DNA of 64,000 nt from assembly GCA_001464475.1 (NCBI GenBank), contig LNDX01000008.1:56832-120831 (forward strand), read 5' to 3'. The position numbers and the translations under genes were made by a program. This document shows positions 8,817 to 18,276 of this stretch, in pieces (the stretch's first letter is position 1; each line of letters begins with the position of its first letter). The notes beneath the pieces were generated by a model. It was not told the DNA's origin. It worked only from the letters and a program-made list of their open reading frames with translations, and did not search any database. Source of the DNA: Flavobacteriaceae bacterium Ga0077528. GTDB taxonomy: Bacteria; Bacteroidota; Bacteroidia; Flavobacteriales; Flavobacteriaceae.

Positions 8817-9941
8817 TTACAAATCTCTAAATTGCTTTTGATGATTTACCTCCCAAATACTGGAATTTTTTAAGGAATTTAAAAACAATTGAGCACTATT
8901 TCCTTCTCCAAAATCGGAATTTGATTTTTGAATTTTATGGGAATCTATACTATTTAATGCTTTTAAAATACTTTCTTCTGAATAATCTACATTTATAATA
9001 TCAGCATGAACGGCTCTGTTTTGCTGGCGTGTACCTATATTAATAATTGGAATTCCGTAATACGGAGCTTCACGTATTCCGGCGCTGCTGTTTCCTATTA
9101 TAAATTGAGAATTCTTTAGTAATGTTAAAAAATATTCAAAACGCAAGGAAGGAAAAATTCTAAAACGTGAATTCTCTTTCAGATTCGAGTATTCATCAAT
9201 TATAAACTGACTTCCCAAATCGTTATTAGGATAAATAACTACATAATTATGTGAATCGTTTTGCAAAGCAGCAACAAAATTTTGAGCATAGTGCTTCATA
9301 TCGTTAGCTTCTGTCGTAACAGGATGAAACATTACGATACCAAATTGATCAAAAGGAATTTGATAATATTCTTTTGCAACTTCAATTGTCGGCAAATCAT
9401 TAGAAAACATAATATCAATATCTGGCGAACCAATAGTATAAATAGATGATTTCATTTCACCCATTTGAACCAATCGTTTGGCTGCTTCCTCATTAGAAAC
9501 AAAATGAATATGACTCAACTTTGAAACACTATGACGAATCAACTCATCAACAGTTCCAGATAATTCTCCACCTTCAATGTGAGCAACTAAAATATTATTT
9601 AACGAACCTACAATTGCTCCTGCCAAAGTCTCTACTCTATCGCCATGAACCAAAATCATATCTGGATGCACATTCTTGCAATAACTTGACAAACCTTCAA
9701 TGGTTTTAGCCAAAGTTAAATCCATTGTGGTTTCGTGTGTGTGATTTTCAAAAGTGTGAACATTTTTGAAATTACAACGTTCAATCTCTATTAAGGTATA
9801 TCCGTATTCTTTTTGCAAATGCATACCGGTTACAAAAACAAAAACTTCAAAATTAGGTTGATTTTCCAAAATTGAAATCAGTGATTTTATTTTACCAAAA
9901 TCGGCGCGTGTGCCAGTTAGAAATAGAATTTTTTTATTCAC
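8817..9941 (-). CDS. Hydrolysing UDP-sugar 2-epimerase, NeuC/LegG type
   Basis: 374 residues, full length for the family. The N-terminal ILFLTGTRADFGKI is the hallmark of NeuC/LegG enzymes, and the rest follows the pattern: ILVHGDRVETLAGAI, AHIEGGELSGTVDE, IGSPDIDIM, and the UDP-binding IIGNSSAGIREAPYYGIP. These release UDP and give ManNAc (NeuC) or 2,4-diacetamido-2,4,6-trideoxymannose (LegG). From memory the sequence feels closer to Campylobacter LegG than to NeuC of E. coli, but this was not aligned. The start is GTG at 9941. It follows an 87-base gap, the largest in this operon. Makes the precursor for the NeuB-like enzyme at 10691. Confidence 0.87.
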   Translation of the reverse strand: MNKKILFLTGTRADFGKIKSLISILENQPNFEVFVFVTGMHLQKEYGYTLIEIERCNFKNVHTFENHTHETTMDLTLAKTIEGLSSYCKNVHPDMILVHGDRVETLAGAIVGSLNNILVAHIEGGELSGTVDELIRHSVSKLSHIHFVSNEEAAKRLVQMGEMKSSIYTIGSPDIDIMFSNDLPTIEVAKEYYQIPFDQFGIVMFHPVTTEANDMKHYAQNFVAALQNDSHNYVVIYPNNDLGSQFIIDEYSNLKENSRFRIFPSLRFEYFLTLLKNSQFIIGNSSAGIREAPYYGIPIINIGTRQQNRAVHADIINVDYSEESILKALNSIDSHKIQKSNSDFGEGNSAQLFLNSLKNSSIWEVNHQKQFRDL

Positions 9942-9967
9942 TTTTAATATTGACTATAATTGTTATA

Positions 9968-10000
9968 AAGGTCTTCGACAAGATCAGATTGACAAATCTA
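9968..10000. repeat. Degenerate CTTCGACA-type dispersed repeat
   Basis: The gap between the TylF-like gene and the NeuC-like gene holds the string GTCTTCGACAAGATCAGATT followed by GACAAATCTA. A related string occurs, in the opposite orientation, at 63071-63083 (AGCCTGTCGAAGT). The shared core is TTCGACAxGxTCAG. Such short dispersed repeats are common between genes of flavobacterial genomes. It is GC-richer than its surroundings. CAAATCTA at 9993-10000 read on the minus strand is TAGATTTG, an exact match to the Bacteroidota -7 box, so it might carry a weak promoter for the NeuC-like gene. Confidence 0.45.
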
Positions 10001-10028
10001 CCACGAATTTGGTTTATTTTAATTTGAT

Positions 10029-10691
10029 TTATTCTTTAACTAAATAAGAAATGGCATGCGAATAAGGCAATTTTTTAACGGTTGCTTTTCCCTCAAAAAA
10101 ATCATCCACCGCTTTGTTTGTTCCTGCAAAAGCGCCATAATCGTCTAATATTATAATGCCTCCAGTAGTGACTTTATCGTAAAGTTTTTCTAAAATATGC
10201 TTGGTTGGTTCGTACAAATCGACATCAATATGCAAAAGTGAAATCTTTAGATGTGGATTTTTTTCTAAATAATCATCTAAAGTAACTAAAATATCTCCTT
10301 TAATAATATCTACATTTTTATTCAAACCTTGTTTGTCCAATAATTCGTTGATTTCTTCAAATGAAATGCTTTTCCCACCATTAGTTTCGGCAACAAACGC
10401 ATCTCTTTTATCTTTATCTTCCTCAAAATGAGCTTCAGGAAAATCACCAAAAATATCAAATCCGATTACTTTTCGGCTGTTAGTTTGTTCTAATAAATCT
10501 CTAAACTTTATCCATCTAAAAAATGAATTTCCTTTAAAAATTCCAAACTCTACAATTTCACCTCGTACGTTTGATGTTTGTTTGAAGAATTCTAAGTGGG
10601 TTAAAATTTTGCTGAAACGAGATGGATCGGCTGTAGCATAAAATCCGTTTTCATATTCAAATTTTCTATTTAAATCGTATAATTTATCCAT
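10029..10691 (-). CDS. TylF/MycF-like SAM-dependent O-methyltransferase
   Basis: 220 residues. The TylF-type motif I is VEFGIFKGNS at residues 47-56, and the metal-binding region is LLHIDVDLYEPTKHILEKLY followed by GGIIILDDYG and the final NKAVDDFF; this layout is typical of macrocin O-methyltransferase relatives that methylate sugar hydroxyls with Mg2+. It overlaps the stop of the NeuB-like gene by one base, placing it between NeuB and NeuC, so the methylated compound may be a nonulosonic acid or its carrier glycan. That link is inferred from position only. Confidence 0.8.
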   Translation of the reverse strand: MDKLYDLNRKFEYENGFYATADPSRFSKILTHLEFFKQTSNVRGEIVEFGIFKGNSFFRWIKFRDLLEQTNSRKVIGFDIFGDFPEAHFEEDKDKRDAFVAETNGGKSISFEEINELLDKQGLNKNVDIIKGDILVTLDDYLEKNPHLKISLLHIDVDLYEPTKHILEKLYDKVTTGGIIILDDYGAFAGTNKAVDDFFEGKATVKKLPYSHAISYLVKE

Positions 10692-11740
10692 TATTTAAAA
10701 TCTTCAAAAGTTAATTGTGCGTCGTTTGCAATATCTCTAGTTGCTTCTTTTCCAAGAAGATCATTGAAATTTTCTGCAAGTATTTTTCCTGTTCCTGGTC
10801 GTTTTACCCAAATATTTTCTTTAGTTAATATTTCACCTTTTTTAATTGGCGCAATAGAGCAAACCGTTGCAAATGCAAAATCTATGGTTACTTGTTCTTC
10901 TTTGGCTGGTTCTTTTGTTCCGCCGCGCATTTGCCACATTTCATTGGAAGAAATAATTAATTCGGCTGTAGTCTTTTCGTCCATACTACAAACGATATCT
11001 GGACCAGTTCGTTGCATGTGATCTGTAAAATGACGTTCTAAAATACTAGCACCAAGCGCAACAGCACCAAGACATGCATTGTTGTTTAACGTATGGTCAG
11101 ACAAGCCAAAAACTTTATCTGGAAAAGCCTCATGCAATTGAGTCATCGCACCAAAGCGCACTAAATGAATTGGTGTTGGATATAAATTAGTAGTGTGCAA
11201 CAAAGCAACCGGAATATTATGTTTATCAAAAATAGCAACTGCTTTTTGAACACTTTCAATTGTATTCATTCCAGTGCTTAAAATTACTGGTTTCCCAAAC
11301 GAACAAATGTGCTCTAAAAGTGGATAATTATTGCATTCACCCGAACCAATTTTATAGGCTGGAATATCAAATTTCTTTAATCTTTCAGCAGCAGCTCTAG
11401 AAAAAGGCGTTGAAATAAAAATCATTCCGTTGCTCTCTACATAGTTTTTCAGTTCTAGTTCGTCGGCTTCATTTAAAGAACAACGTTCCATAATTTCATA
11501 AATTGAAACATCGGCATTACCAGGAATAACTTTTTTGGCAGCACCGCTCATTTCATCAGAGACAATATGGGTTTGATGTTTTACCACCTCAACTCCAGCG
11601 CGTTTGGCAGCATCAACCATTTGTTTGGCAACTGTTAACGAACCTTCGTGGTTGATTCCGATTTCGGCGATTACTAATGGTGGAAAATCAGGTCCTATTT
11701 TTCTACCTGCGATTTCTATAAAGGAATTCAAATTACTCAT
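10691..11740 (-). CDS. neuB: NeuB-family nonulosonate synthase
   Basis: 349 residues, full length. The enzyme condenses phosphoenolpyruvate with an N-acyl mannosamine-type sugar to give a nine-carbon sugar acid (sialic or legionaminic type). Visible: [12 protein letters not shown] at the start of the TIM barrel, [19 protein letters not shown] and GLSDHTLN. His216 and His237 fall at the positions of the two Mn2+ ligands of Neisseria NeuB. The tail from about residue 285 ([20 protein letters not shown]) is the SAF/antifreeze-like domain. Its neighbours, the NeuC-like epimerase and the NeuA-like synthetase, complete the route to a CMP-activated sugar. Whether the product is Neu5Ac or Leg5,7Ac2 cannot be fixed here. 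Confidence 0.93.
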   Translation of the reverse strand: MSNLNSFIEIAGRKIGPDFPPLVIAEIGINHEGSLTVAKQMVDAAKRAGVEVVKHQTHIVSDEMSGAAKKVIPGNADVSIYEIMERCSLNEADELELKNYVESNGMIFISTPFSRAAAERLKKFDIPAYKIGSGECNNYPLLEHICSFGKPVILSTGMNTIESVQKAVAIFDKHNIPVALLHTTNLYPTPIHLVRFGAMTQLHEAFPDKVFGLSDHTLNNNACLGAVALGASILERHFTDHMQRTGPDIVCSMDEKTTAELIISSNEMWQMRGGTKEPAKEEQVTIDFAFATVCSIAPIKKGEILTKENIWVKRPGTGKILAENFNDLLGKEATRDIANDAQLTFEDFK

Positions 11741-11745
11741 TATTT

Positions 11746-12852
11746 TTATTTATGATTGGTAAAGGTAGCCAGTTTTTCTTTCCGTAATAAAAAAGGTTTT
11801 TCGATAAACTTAAAGGAAATTCCAGCAACAATTATAGTTAATAAAATTGAAATTAAATATAATGCAAAGTGATTAAATAAATTAAATTTCAAAAGGCAAT
11901 TTAATACAACAACAATTATTATTTGATGATACATGTATAGTCCGTAAGAAATTTGTCCTAAATAATTAAAAGCATCATTTTCGAGTAGGTTTTGAAGTTT
12001 GGGATGATTTACCAAATTGATTATTACAATAACAAACAAAAATGCAAAAACGGTAGATTTAAGGAAGCCTAAATTGTAGTGACTTACCAATAACAAAATA
12101 ACAGTTAAAATCGCCAAAACAAAAATTATTTTATGGGTTAGAATACTAATAATTTTACTTTTACAGTAAAGCATGTAAGCAGCTAAAGCACCAATAGTAA
12201 GGCAATCTAGTTGAAAAGCGAAAACAAAATTAATGAAAATACTACTGTATTTTATATTATCATAAATACCCGTACTTATGCTTATAATAACTAAATTGTA
12301 TGCTAGGATTAGACCAAAAAAGATTGGTTTTAGTTTTTGAAATTTATTTATTATGATTGGCCAAATCAAATAAAACTGTTCTTCTGTTCCAATAGACCAT
12401 GTTTGTGCAGCAAACGGAATACCTACAATACTAATCAAAATATTAGTTAAGAAGAAAACAAAAAACAAAATAATCATTACCAACCTCGAGGTTGAAACTA
12501 TTTCTAATTCCATATTTGGAATTGAAAAAATTGAAAAATGAGGCAATACAAATAAAGCGAGAATTACAATTACATAGTATAATGGCCAAATCCTATAAAT
12601 ACGTTTGAGATAAAAGTTCTTAATCCCAATAAACCCATTTTTTTCTTTCTCTTTAACCAACAAAAAAGTAATTAAAAAACCACTTAATACAAAAAAAAGA
12701 GAAACTCCGAGTCGCCCAATTTCTTTGATATTTTGGAAATAGTTTGGCAAATCAAAGTGCGATTTATTTAGTTCTAAATGACTTACAATAACCATTAATG
12801 CAGCAATAAAACGCAAACCGTTAAGGTTATTAAAATATAGTCTATCTTTCAT
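11746..12852 (-). CDS. Acyltransferase 3 family (OafA/YrhL-like) membrane O-acyltransferase
   Basis: 368 residues with about ten hydrophobic segments. The opening [20 protein letters not shown], with His25 after the RFxAA motif, is the active-site segment of acyltransferase 3 proteins, and the [12 protein letters not shown] helix follows the family pattern. These integral membrane proteins move acetyl or other acyl groups from cytoplasmic donor to sugars on the periplasmic side. It lies between NeuA- and NeuB-like genes (one-base overlap with NeuA), so O-acetylation of the nonulosonate or of the finished glycan is the likely task. No periplasmic SGNH domain is fused. Confidence 0.87.
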   Translation of the reverse strand: MKDRLYFNNLNGLRFIAALMVIVSHLELNKSHFDLPNYFQNIKEIGRLGVSLFFVLSGFLITFLLVKEKEKNGFIGIKNFYLKRIYRIWPLYYVIVILALFVLPHFSIFSIPNMELEIVSTSRLVMIILFFVFFLTNILISIVGIPFAAQTWSIGTEEQFYLIWPIIINKFQKLKPIFFGLILAYNLVIISISTGIYDNIKYSSIFINFVFAFQLDCLTIGALAAYMLYCKSKIISILTHKIIFVLAILTVILLLVSHYNLGFLKSTVFAFLFVIVIINLVNHPKLQNLLENDAFNYLGQISYGLYMYHQIIIVVVLNCLLKFNLFNHFALYLISILLTIIVAGISFKFIEKPFLLRKEKLATFTNHK

Positions 12853-13517
12853 TAATGTAGTTTTTGGTAAAGAAATTCGGCGTAGTCAAAATCATCTTGC
12901 GTATCGATATCGACGTTAGCAAAAATATGATTTACTACGAATGGAAAAGCATTTTCTGAAATTATTTTATTATCAAGAATTGACTTGGCATTTGTAATGT
13001 ATAATAATCCATTTTCAAAAAATAGTGGTTCTAAATCTTGGCTTCTTTGTCCAATTTCATAATTAAATGGTATAAATTTAGAGGCAACAATTTTTCCAAA
13101 TTTATGATGGTTTTGTGAAACAGTAAATAAACTGTCTGAACCAGTTTCTTGAAATTTAGTAAAACATTCTTTCAATAAATTTTCTGGCCTTAGCGGATTA
13201 GTTGGTTGCAATAAAACTACATTTTCAACTTCGTCATTTATAGATTGCAAAACATGTTGCAAGGTTGTAATTGTAGGTTCTAAATCGCCTGAAATTGCTG
13301 ATGGCCTATCGATTACTTTAGCTCCAAATTGAAGTGCTATTTCTTTAATTTTTTCATCATCAGTAGAAACATAAATTTCATCTATAATGTCACTATTTGC
13401 TTTAGCATACGAAATGCTATGCACCAACAACGGATAATTTCCTAACAAAAGAATATTTTTATTAGGCAATCTTTTAGATCCGCCACGTGCTGGAATTATG
13501 GCAATAGTTTTACTCAT
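12852..13517 (-). CDS. neuA: NeuA-family CMP-nonulosonate synthetase
   Basis: 221 residues, typical of the compact cytidylyltransferases. The P-loop-like IIPARGGSKRLPNKN is at residues 6-20, followed by VSTDDEKI, VVLLQPTNPLR (catalytic strand) and the C-terminal FANVDIDTQDDFDYAE with the acidic metal ligands. It activates the NeuB product with CTP, the step before the sugar can be transferred. A wrong start is unlikely because the motif sits right after the ATG. Same operon as NeuB/NeuC; the stop is one base before the start of the acyltransferase gene. Confidence 0.92.
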   Translation of the reverse strand: MSKTIAIIPARGGSKRLPNKNILLLGNYPLLVHSISYAKANSDIIDEIYVSTDDEKIKEIALQFGAKVIDRPSAISGDLEPTITTLQHVLQSINDEVENVVLLQPTNPLRPENLLKECFTKFQETGSDSLFTVSQNHHKFGKIVASKFIPFNYEIGQRSQDLEPLFFENGLLYITNAKSILDNKIISENAFPFVVNHIFANVDIDTQDDFDYAEFLYQKLH

Positions 13518-15398
13518 TTAATATAATTTTATTTCTTCTGGATTTCGTTTTAAATGAAAAACACGTAACCAAATTTCAAAAACAAATAATCCGTACATTA
13601 TTTTACCCAATTTGTTAGATTCATTTTTTCTAAAAACAGCTAAATAATTAAGTACTTCTTCAGAATTTATGAGTCCTAAATCTGAAGAAATTCCTTCTTT
13701 AATAAAGTCTTCTAGCAAATTTCCCCATTGATTTTTCATGTATTTTACATAAGGAATAGAAAATCCTTTTTTTGGTAAATCAAAAAAATCTCTTGGCAGA
13801 TATTTTGCTCCTATATTCTTTAAAATTTCCTTATCAATTCCATTTGGCATTAGTTGTTCAATGGATAATTTTGAGGTGTAATCAATTATTCTATTATCTA
13901 AAAATGGTGCTCTTGATTCTACTGAAAAAAACATATTAGCAGCATCCATCTTGAACAAGTAATCACTTGCTAATTTAGTTTTTATTCCAACATAAAGCAA
14001 TTTATCTTCTTCTCTATCGCAAAATTCATTAGAATCGGATAAATAGTTTTTAATATTATTGTGATAATTACCTTGCTTAATAATTTTTTTTACAACACTT
14101 GGAAAAAGTAAATGATTGTTGTAGTAGGTTTCAATTCCTGCCCATTTGAAAATTCTTTTATCGTTTAATTTATAATTTAGAACATTAAAAGGATAATTAA
14201 AAGAGTTCTCAATGACTGTATTTATTACTTTTTTAGATAGAAAATTACCTTTAAAACTGTTGTGGAAATAATTTAGTGGTGCTTTATAACCTCCAAAAAT
14301 ATCATCACCTCCATCACCAGAAAGCATTACTTTAAAATTGGTTTTGGCTTCTTTTGCAATTTCCATATTTGGAATAATTGAGGCATCTGCAATTGGCTCA
14401 ATAGTTTTCAAAATATGTGGAAGGTTATTTACGCAACTGTCTTCGAGCTTTATAAGTTTGTGTTTTATTCCTAACTTTTGCGATACAATTTTAGATTCTT
14501 CGGTTTCATCATATTTGCTGTTTCCTGGCATTGTTAAGGTATACGCAACAACATCCTTTTTTATTTTAGAAGCTATCGATGCTATTATACTTGAATCGGT
14601 TCCTCCACTTAAATATAAACCAACAGGAACATCGGCCACAAGTTGTTCTTCAACTGAACTTTGAAGCAAATTATGAATTGTATTTTCTATTGTTGCACTA
14701 GAATCTTCAATTTTATTTTTATAATATGGATTCCAATATTGTTTGGTTTCAATTACGTGTTTTGATAATTTTAAGTAATATCCTGGTTGTAATTTTTCAA
14801 TTCCTTTATAAATACAAGTTTTATTGTCTATATTTTGATACGTTAACAACTCATAAATGGCTTGCTTATTAATTACTAAATTGAACTCACATAAAGGCAC
14901 TATTCCCGATAAATTAGAAGCAAATCCAAAAGTATCTTTATTTTGAAAATAATAAAATGGTTTCTCACCAAATCGATCTCTTGCTGCAAAAAGTACTTGA
15001 TTTGTTGTGTCCCAAATTACAAAAGAAAACATTCCACGTATTTTTTGGAGTATTTTTTCGCCAAACAATTGATACCCTTCGAGCAAAACTTCGGTGTCTG
15101 AAGTGGTTCGAAAGTTGATTCCTTTAGTAACGAGTTCGTTTTTTAGCTCTTTGAAATTGTATATTTCTCCATTAAAAACAATTATAAACTTTCCGTCTTT
15201 GGATTGCATTGGTTGATTGGAACGTTCATTTATGTCTAAAATTGACAATCTATTATGTCCTAAAACTATTTTATCATCAATGTAAATATCTGAAAAATCG
15301 GGACCTCTATAGTCCATATTTATCAAAGAATCCTTTACATTCTCAATAGCTTTTTGTTGAAGTTTACTCCAATGTAACAAACCACTAATTCCGCACAT
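13518..15398 (-). CDS. asnB: AsnB-type glutamine-dependent amidotransferase
   Basis: 626 residues. Cys2 (MCGISG) is the class II glutaminase nucleophile; the glutaminase domain runs to about residue 200 with YRGPD, FNGEIYN and SDTEVLL. The synthetase domain follows with the ATP pyrophosphate loop SGGTDS at 264-269 and LSGDGGDDIFGGY. Classic AsnB makes asparagine, but copies in polysaccharide loci amidate sugar acids such as uronic acids. It directly precedes the NeuA-like gene in the transcript (no gap), which makes a carboxyl of the glycan a reasonable target here. That is inference; a plain asparagine synthetase cannot be excluded. Confidence 0.88.
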   Translation of the reverse strand: MCGISGLLHWSKLQQKAIENVKDSLINMDYRGPDFSDIYIDDKIVLGHNRLSILDINERSNQPMQSKDGKFIIVFNGEIYNFKELKNELVTKGINFRTTSDTEVLLEGYQLFGEKILQKIRGMFSFVIWDTTNQVLFAARDRFGEKPFYYFQNKDTFGFASNLSGIVPLCEFNLVINKQAIYELLTYQNIDNKTCIYKGIEKLQPGYYLKLSKHVIETKQYWNPYYKNKIEDSSATIENTIHNLLQSSVEEQLVADVPVGLYLSGGTDSSIIASIASKIKKDVVAYTLTMPGNSKYDETEESKIVSQKLGIKHKLIKLEDSCVNNLPHILKTIEPIADASIIPNMEIAKEAKTNFKVMLSGDGGDDIFGGYKAPLNYFHNSFKGNFLSKKVINTVIENSFNYPFNVLNYKLNDKRIFKWAGIETYYNNHLLFPSVVKKIIKQGNYHNNIKNYLSDSNEFCDREEDKLLYVGIKTKLASDYLFKMDAANMFFSVESRAPFLDNRIIDYTSKLSIEQLMPNGIDKEILKNIGAKYLPRDFFDLPKKGFSIPYVKYMKNQWGNLLEDFIKEGISSDLGLINSEEVLNYLAVFRKNESNKLGKIMYGLFVFEIWLRVFHLKRNPEEIKLY

Positions 15399-15400
15399 AG

Positions 15401-16516
15401 TTATGTTTTACCTTTAAATCGTTGTTCCCATTTATCAAAAACTTTTGCAAATTTTAGACACCATTCATCATTACTTAAAATTTGATTTTCAAACGATTGC
15501 ACCTGATAATTTTTGTTCATTAATTCAAAACTATCATTGAAACTTTTTACCCAATTAGCTACAATATTCGGACTATCAATTAGAATACCATTTTCAGAAT
15601 TAAAGAAATCTGAAACGCCACCATTATTTGCTGCAATTGAGAAACATCCGCAACACATTGCTTGAGCTAAGCTTAATCCAAAACCCTCTTTGCACAAGGT
15701 TGGAAACAAATAAACATGAGCTATTTTATAATATTTATCGACCAAATCACTTGGAACTTGTCCTATAAATTGTACTCCATTTATTTTTTCGCTACGTTTT
15801 GCTCCTACTACCAAAAGTTGTGCCTCATCTGGAGATTTATTCCAATCTTTCCAGGCATTCAAAACGATATTTAATCCTTTTTTTTCTCTGTCATGAGACA
15901 ACCATAAATAAACAATTTTGTCTTGTAATTGGTTCTCTTTTAAAAGCGATTCCTTTTCTAGTTTAGGAATTGAAAAAAACTTTTGTTTATTTACCGGATT
16001 ATTTATTATTGTTACTTCTGGAGTAAATTCTATGTATTTTTGTTTGTTATATAAATAGGCATTTTCAGTTAGAAAAATCATTTCACTACAATTTTTAAGA
16101 AAAGTAGCATTTGTAGTATCATCTAAATAATAGGAATAACCGCAATTGTAAAAAATTAAAGTCACTTTATTAAGTGCATTATTTTTTTCAAGATAACTAT
16201 TGATTGCTATTTTTAACTTTACATTATCTACAACACAAATTATTAAATGATCATGCTTTAATAAAAGGTCTCTAATGGATTTGGTATATTCTTTATATCT
16301 ATACCCTTTAAAAAACTTAGATATAAATTTAGATTTATATTGATTAACTCGATAAAAAGTGGTTTTTGATTTTAATGTTCCGTTTGTTTTACCGCATATA
16401 TAATAATCGATACAATTGTAATCACTTTCCAGAAAATATTCCATTCGTTGAGACCATGATCCATTTTTTGGATACGGAATTGGATGTTCTGATATGATAA
16501 CTTTTGCGGTATTCAT
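15401..16516 (-). CDS. Glycosyltransferase family 4 with E-to-Q change in the EX7E motif
   Basis: 371 residues. The donor domain has LWLSHDREKKGLNIVL near 205 and VYLFPTLCKEGFGLSLAQAMC. In the EX7E motif the first Glu is E277 but the second position is Q285. The second Glu contacts the donor ribose, and Gln at this place occurs in some active GT4 groups, so the enzyme is probably working. The N-terminal half starts with VIISEHPIPYPKNGSWSQRM, an unusual acceptor domain. It lies three bases before AsnB. Confidence 0.82.
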   Translation of the reverse strand: MNTAKVIISEHPIPYPKNGSWSQRMEYFLESDYNCIDYYICGKTNGTLKSKTTFYRVNQYKSKFISKFFKGYRYKEYTKSIRDLLLKHDHLIICVVDNVKLKIAINSYLEKNNALNKVTLIFYNCGYSYYLDDTTNATFLKNCSEMIFLTENAYLYNKQKYIEFTPEVTIINNPVNKQKFFSIPKLEKESLLKENQLQDKIVYLWLSHDREKKGLNIVLNAWKDWNKSPDEAQLLVVGAKRSEKINGVQFIGQVPSDLVDKYYKIAHVYLFPTLCKEGFGLSLAQAMCCGCFSIAANNGGVSDFFNSENGILIDSPNIVANWVKSFNDSFELMNKNYQVQSFENQILSNDEWCLKFAKVFDKWEQRFKGKT

Positions 16517-16518
16517 TG

Positions 16519-17235
16519 TTAATGATTGACTGGATTGGAAGAAAACGATTTTCCAGAAGTAAGAATGCCGTAGACTTTATTCTTAGGATTTATTTTCTTT
16601 ACATCAAATTTGGATTCTTTTAATAAAATAAACCAATCACTAAGAATTTTTCTTTCATCTAATCTTCTAACGTCATCTAGAAAAATACTAAAGTCTTCAT
16701 TAATATTATTTATTATTGATGGTACAGCTGGTTTTCTTGATTCTTTTCCCAAACCTCCACTTGGGCCATCAACAAGTATCAAATCAAATTTTTCGTTATT
16801 TACAACTTTTGCAACTTCATTTTTATCATACCACAAAACTTCACTTGAATTTTTTACTAGTGGTATGTGATGTAAAGTAACAACTTGGTTACAATAGTAT
16901 TTTTCAAGTTGAGATGCTATAAAATCGCACCATGACTTATTATCTTCTATAGAAATTATTTTAGCATCGAGCTTATTCTCTACAATAAATTTTGCTAAAA
17001 TAACGGTTGAAATTCCAGAACCAAACTCAATTATTGATTTTCTATTGTTAATTTGAAGGTCATTAATTACGTGAAGAATAGTATTTGGATTTAATGAAAA
17101 TGTTGTAAATGGCAATATTGTAGCATTTGGAAATAACCGATGCAACAAAATACTAGCGTTCGTATCGTAAGTATTTCTTGATAACTTATCGAAATAAAAA
17201 TTTAAACTAAATAGTTTGATTAGTTTACTTAACAT
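16519..17235 (-). CDS. Class I SAM-dependent methyltransferase-like protein
   Basis: 238 residues. SIIEFGSGISTVILAKF is motif I with the first Gly-rich loop, followed by IISIEDNKSWCDFI (acidic end of strand 2) and FDLILVDGPSGG (strand 4), the pattern of the class I O-methyltransferase fold. The IFLDDVRRLDE near the end resembles the metal site of sugar or caffeoyl-CoA type methyltransferases. It lies between a GT4 and a GT2-like gene in the operon, so a glycan or sugar substrate is expected. Which one cannot be told. Confidence 0.65.
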   Translation of the reverse strand: MLSKLIKLFSLNFYFDKLSRNTYDTNASILLHRLFPNATILPFTTFSLNPNTILHVINDLQINNRKSIIEFGSGISTVILAKFIVENKLDAKIISIEDNKSWCDFIASQLEKYYCNQVVTLHHIPLVKNSSEVLWYDKNEVAKVVNNEKFDLILVDGPSGGLGKESRKPAVPSIINNINEDFSIFLDDVRRLDERKILSDWFILLKESKFDVKKINPKNKVYGILTSGKSFSSNPVNH

Positions 17236-17247
17236 TATTGTTTGTTT

Positions 17248-18276
17248 TTAAAAGTCTTTAGAATTAAGTCCTAAATAATTTAGTGCTTTTAATTTGATAG
17301 TTGTGTTTCTTGCAATTAATTTTTGAATTACAAATCCAATAGTTCTTCCAATTTTAGAAATAGGTTTGGCTTTAAAATCTGATGAGCTATGTTGAGGCAT
17401 GGTTTGTTCTTTTTTCAAAAGTGCCAATTCATCGTGCATCCAATCTTCTATTGAATTTCCCATATGAAAAGCATAATTATCTACAGTAGAAATTCTTAAG
17501 AAACCCATTTCCTCATTGGGAATATCAATAAACTTATTTTCAACACCACCTACAATTTTAATAAATGCAGGTCCATTTGTTCCTTTATCAAAAACTTCTC
17601 TTCTTAAAGTTGCAACAAAATGTCCTCCACCCATAACAGCTTTGGCATTTTTTTTCTTATTGTAAATTACTAAATACTTTTCAAGATGAATTGGTTTTAG
17701 TAATGATTTAGCATTTCCTAAGCTATCATCAAATCGAATCATGGCTTGAGGATCGGAAACTGGTTCAAATTTTAATTTGCTTTTGAACAATCCAAAATAC
17801 CAATTATTTTTTACAAATTGAGATACTGCTTTGCTATTAGGAACAGGACAAATCATTCCTGCCTGCGGAAAATCTATCATTAAATCTTCCATTGCTTTTT
17901 GCCAATTTTGTTTAAAAAAAACATCTGAATCAGTAATGGTAATTAATGGTTCTAAATTTCCCTTTACAGATGCTAATATGGCGTTTATTTTTCCTAAATT
18001 CTCTTTGGAGTGAAAAACTTGATCTATTAATTCCGACTCATTATATTTTTGATCAATATATTCCTTTACATCAGCATGACAATTGTTGTTGTAAATTGTA
18101 ATTCTTGTTTTAGAATGAACAGTGAGTAATAATGATTCTATACATAGTTTAAAAACTGGAAAAGCTTGAGTAAAATAACCTTCAAAATGTGGTATATAAA
18201 CAGGAATAACTATGCGATGATAATTATTAAGTTCAATTTCTTTATTATTTTTTTCAGGATTAATTCCTATTCTCAT
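17248..18276 (-). CDS. Glycosyltransferase family 2-like protein (GT-A fold)
   Basis: 342 residues. YHRIVIPVYIPHFEGYFTQA and LTVHSKTRITIYNNNC are the first strands of a GT-A nucleotide-binding domain, and LITITDSDVFFKQNW gives the DxD metal motif (TDSDVF). Downstream, MGGGHFVATLRREVFDK matches the acceptor-side G-G-x-F segment of GT2 enzymes. An inverting sugar transferase of the glycan is likely. The start ATG at 18276 overlaps the end of the epimerase gene by 17 bases. The family is more divergent than the other GT2 genes here, hence the lower confidence. Confidence 0.72.
   Translation of the reverse strand: MRIGINPEKNNKEIELNNYHRIVIPVYIPHFEGYFTQAFPVFKLCIESLLLTVHSKTRITIYNNNCHADVKEYIDQKYNESELIDQVFHSKENLGKINAILASVKGNLEPLITITDSDVFFKQNWQKAMEDLMIDFPQAGMICPVPNSKAVSQFVKNNWYFGLFKSKLKFEPVSDPQAMIRFDDSLGNAKSLLKPIHLEKYLVIYNKKKNAKAVMGGGHFVATLRREVFDKGTNGPAFIKIVGGVENKFIDIPNEEMGFLRISTVDNYAFHMGNSIEDWMHDELALLKKEQTMPQHSSSDFKAKPISKIGRTIGFVIQKLIARNTTIKLKALNYLGLNSKDF

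Noticed and set aside
8817..13517. Pseudaminic acid pathway
   Set aside because: The epimerase is NeuC/LegG-like with the TGTRADFGKI start and UDP-epimerase motifs, not PseG-like; a short soluble PseB-type dehydratase is also not seen.
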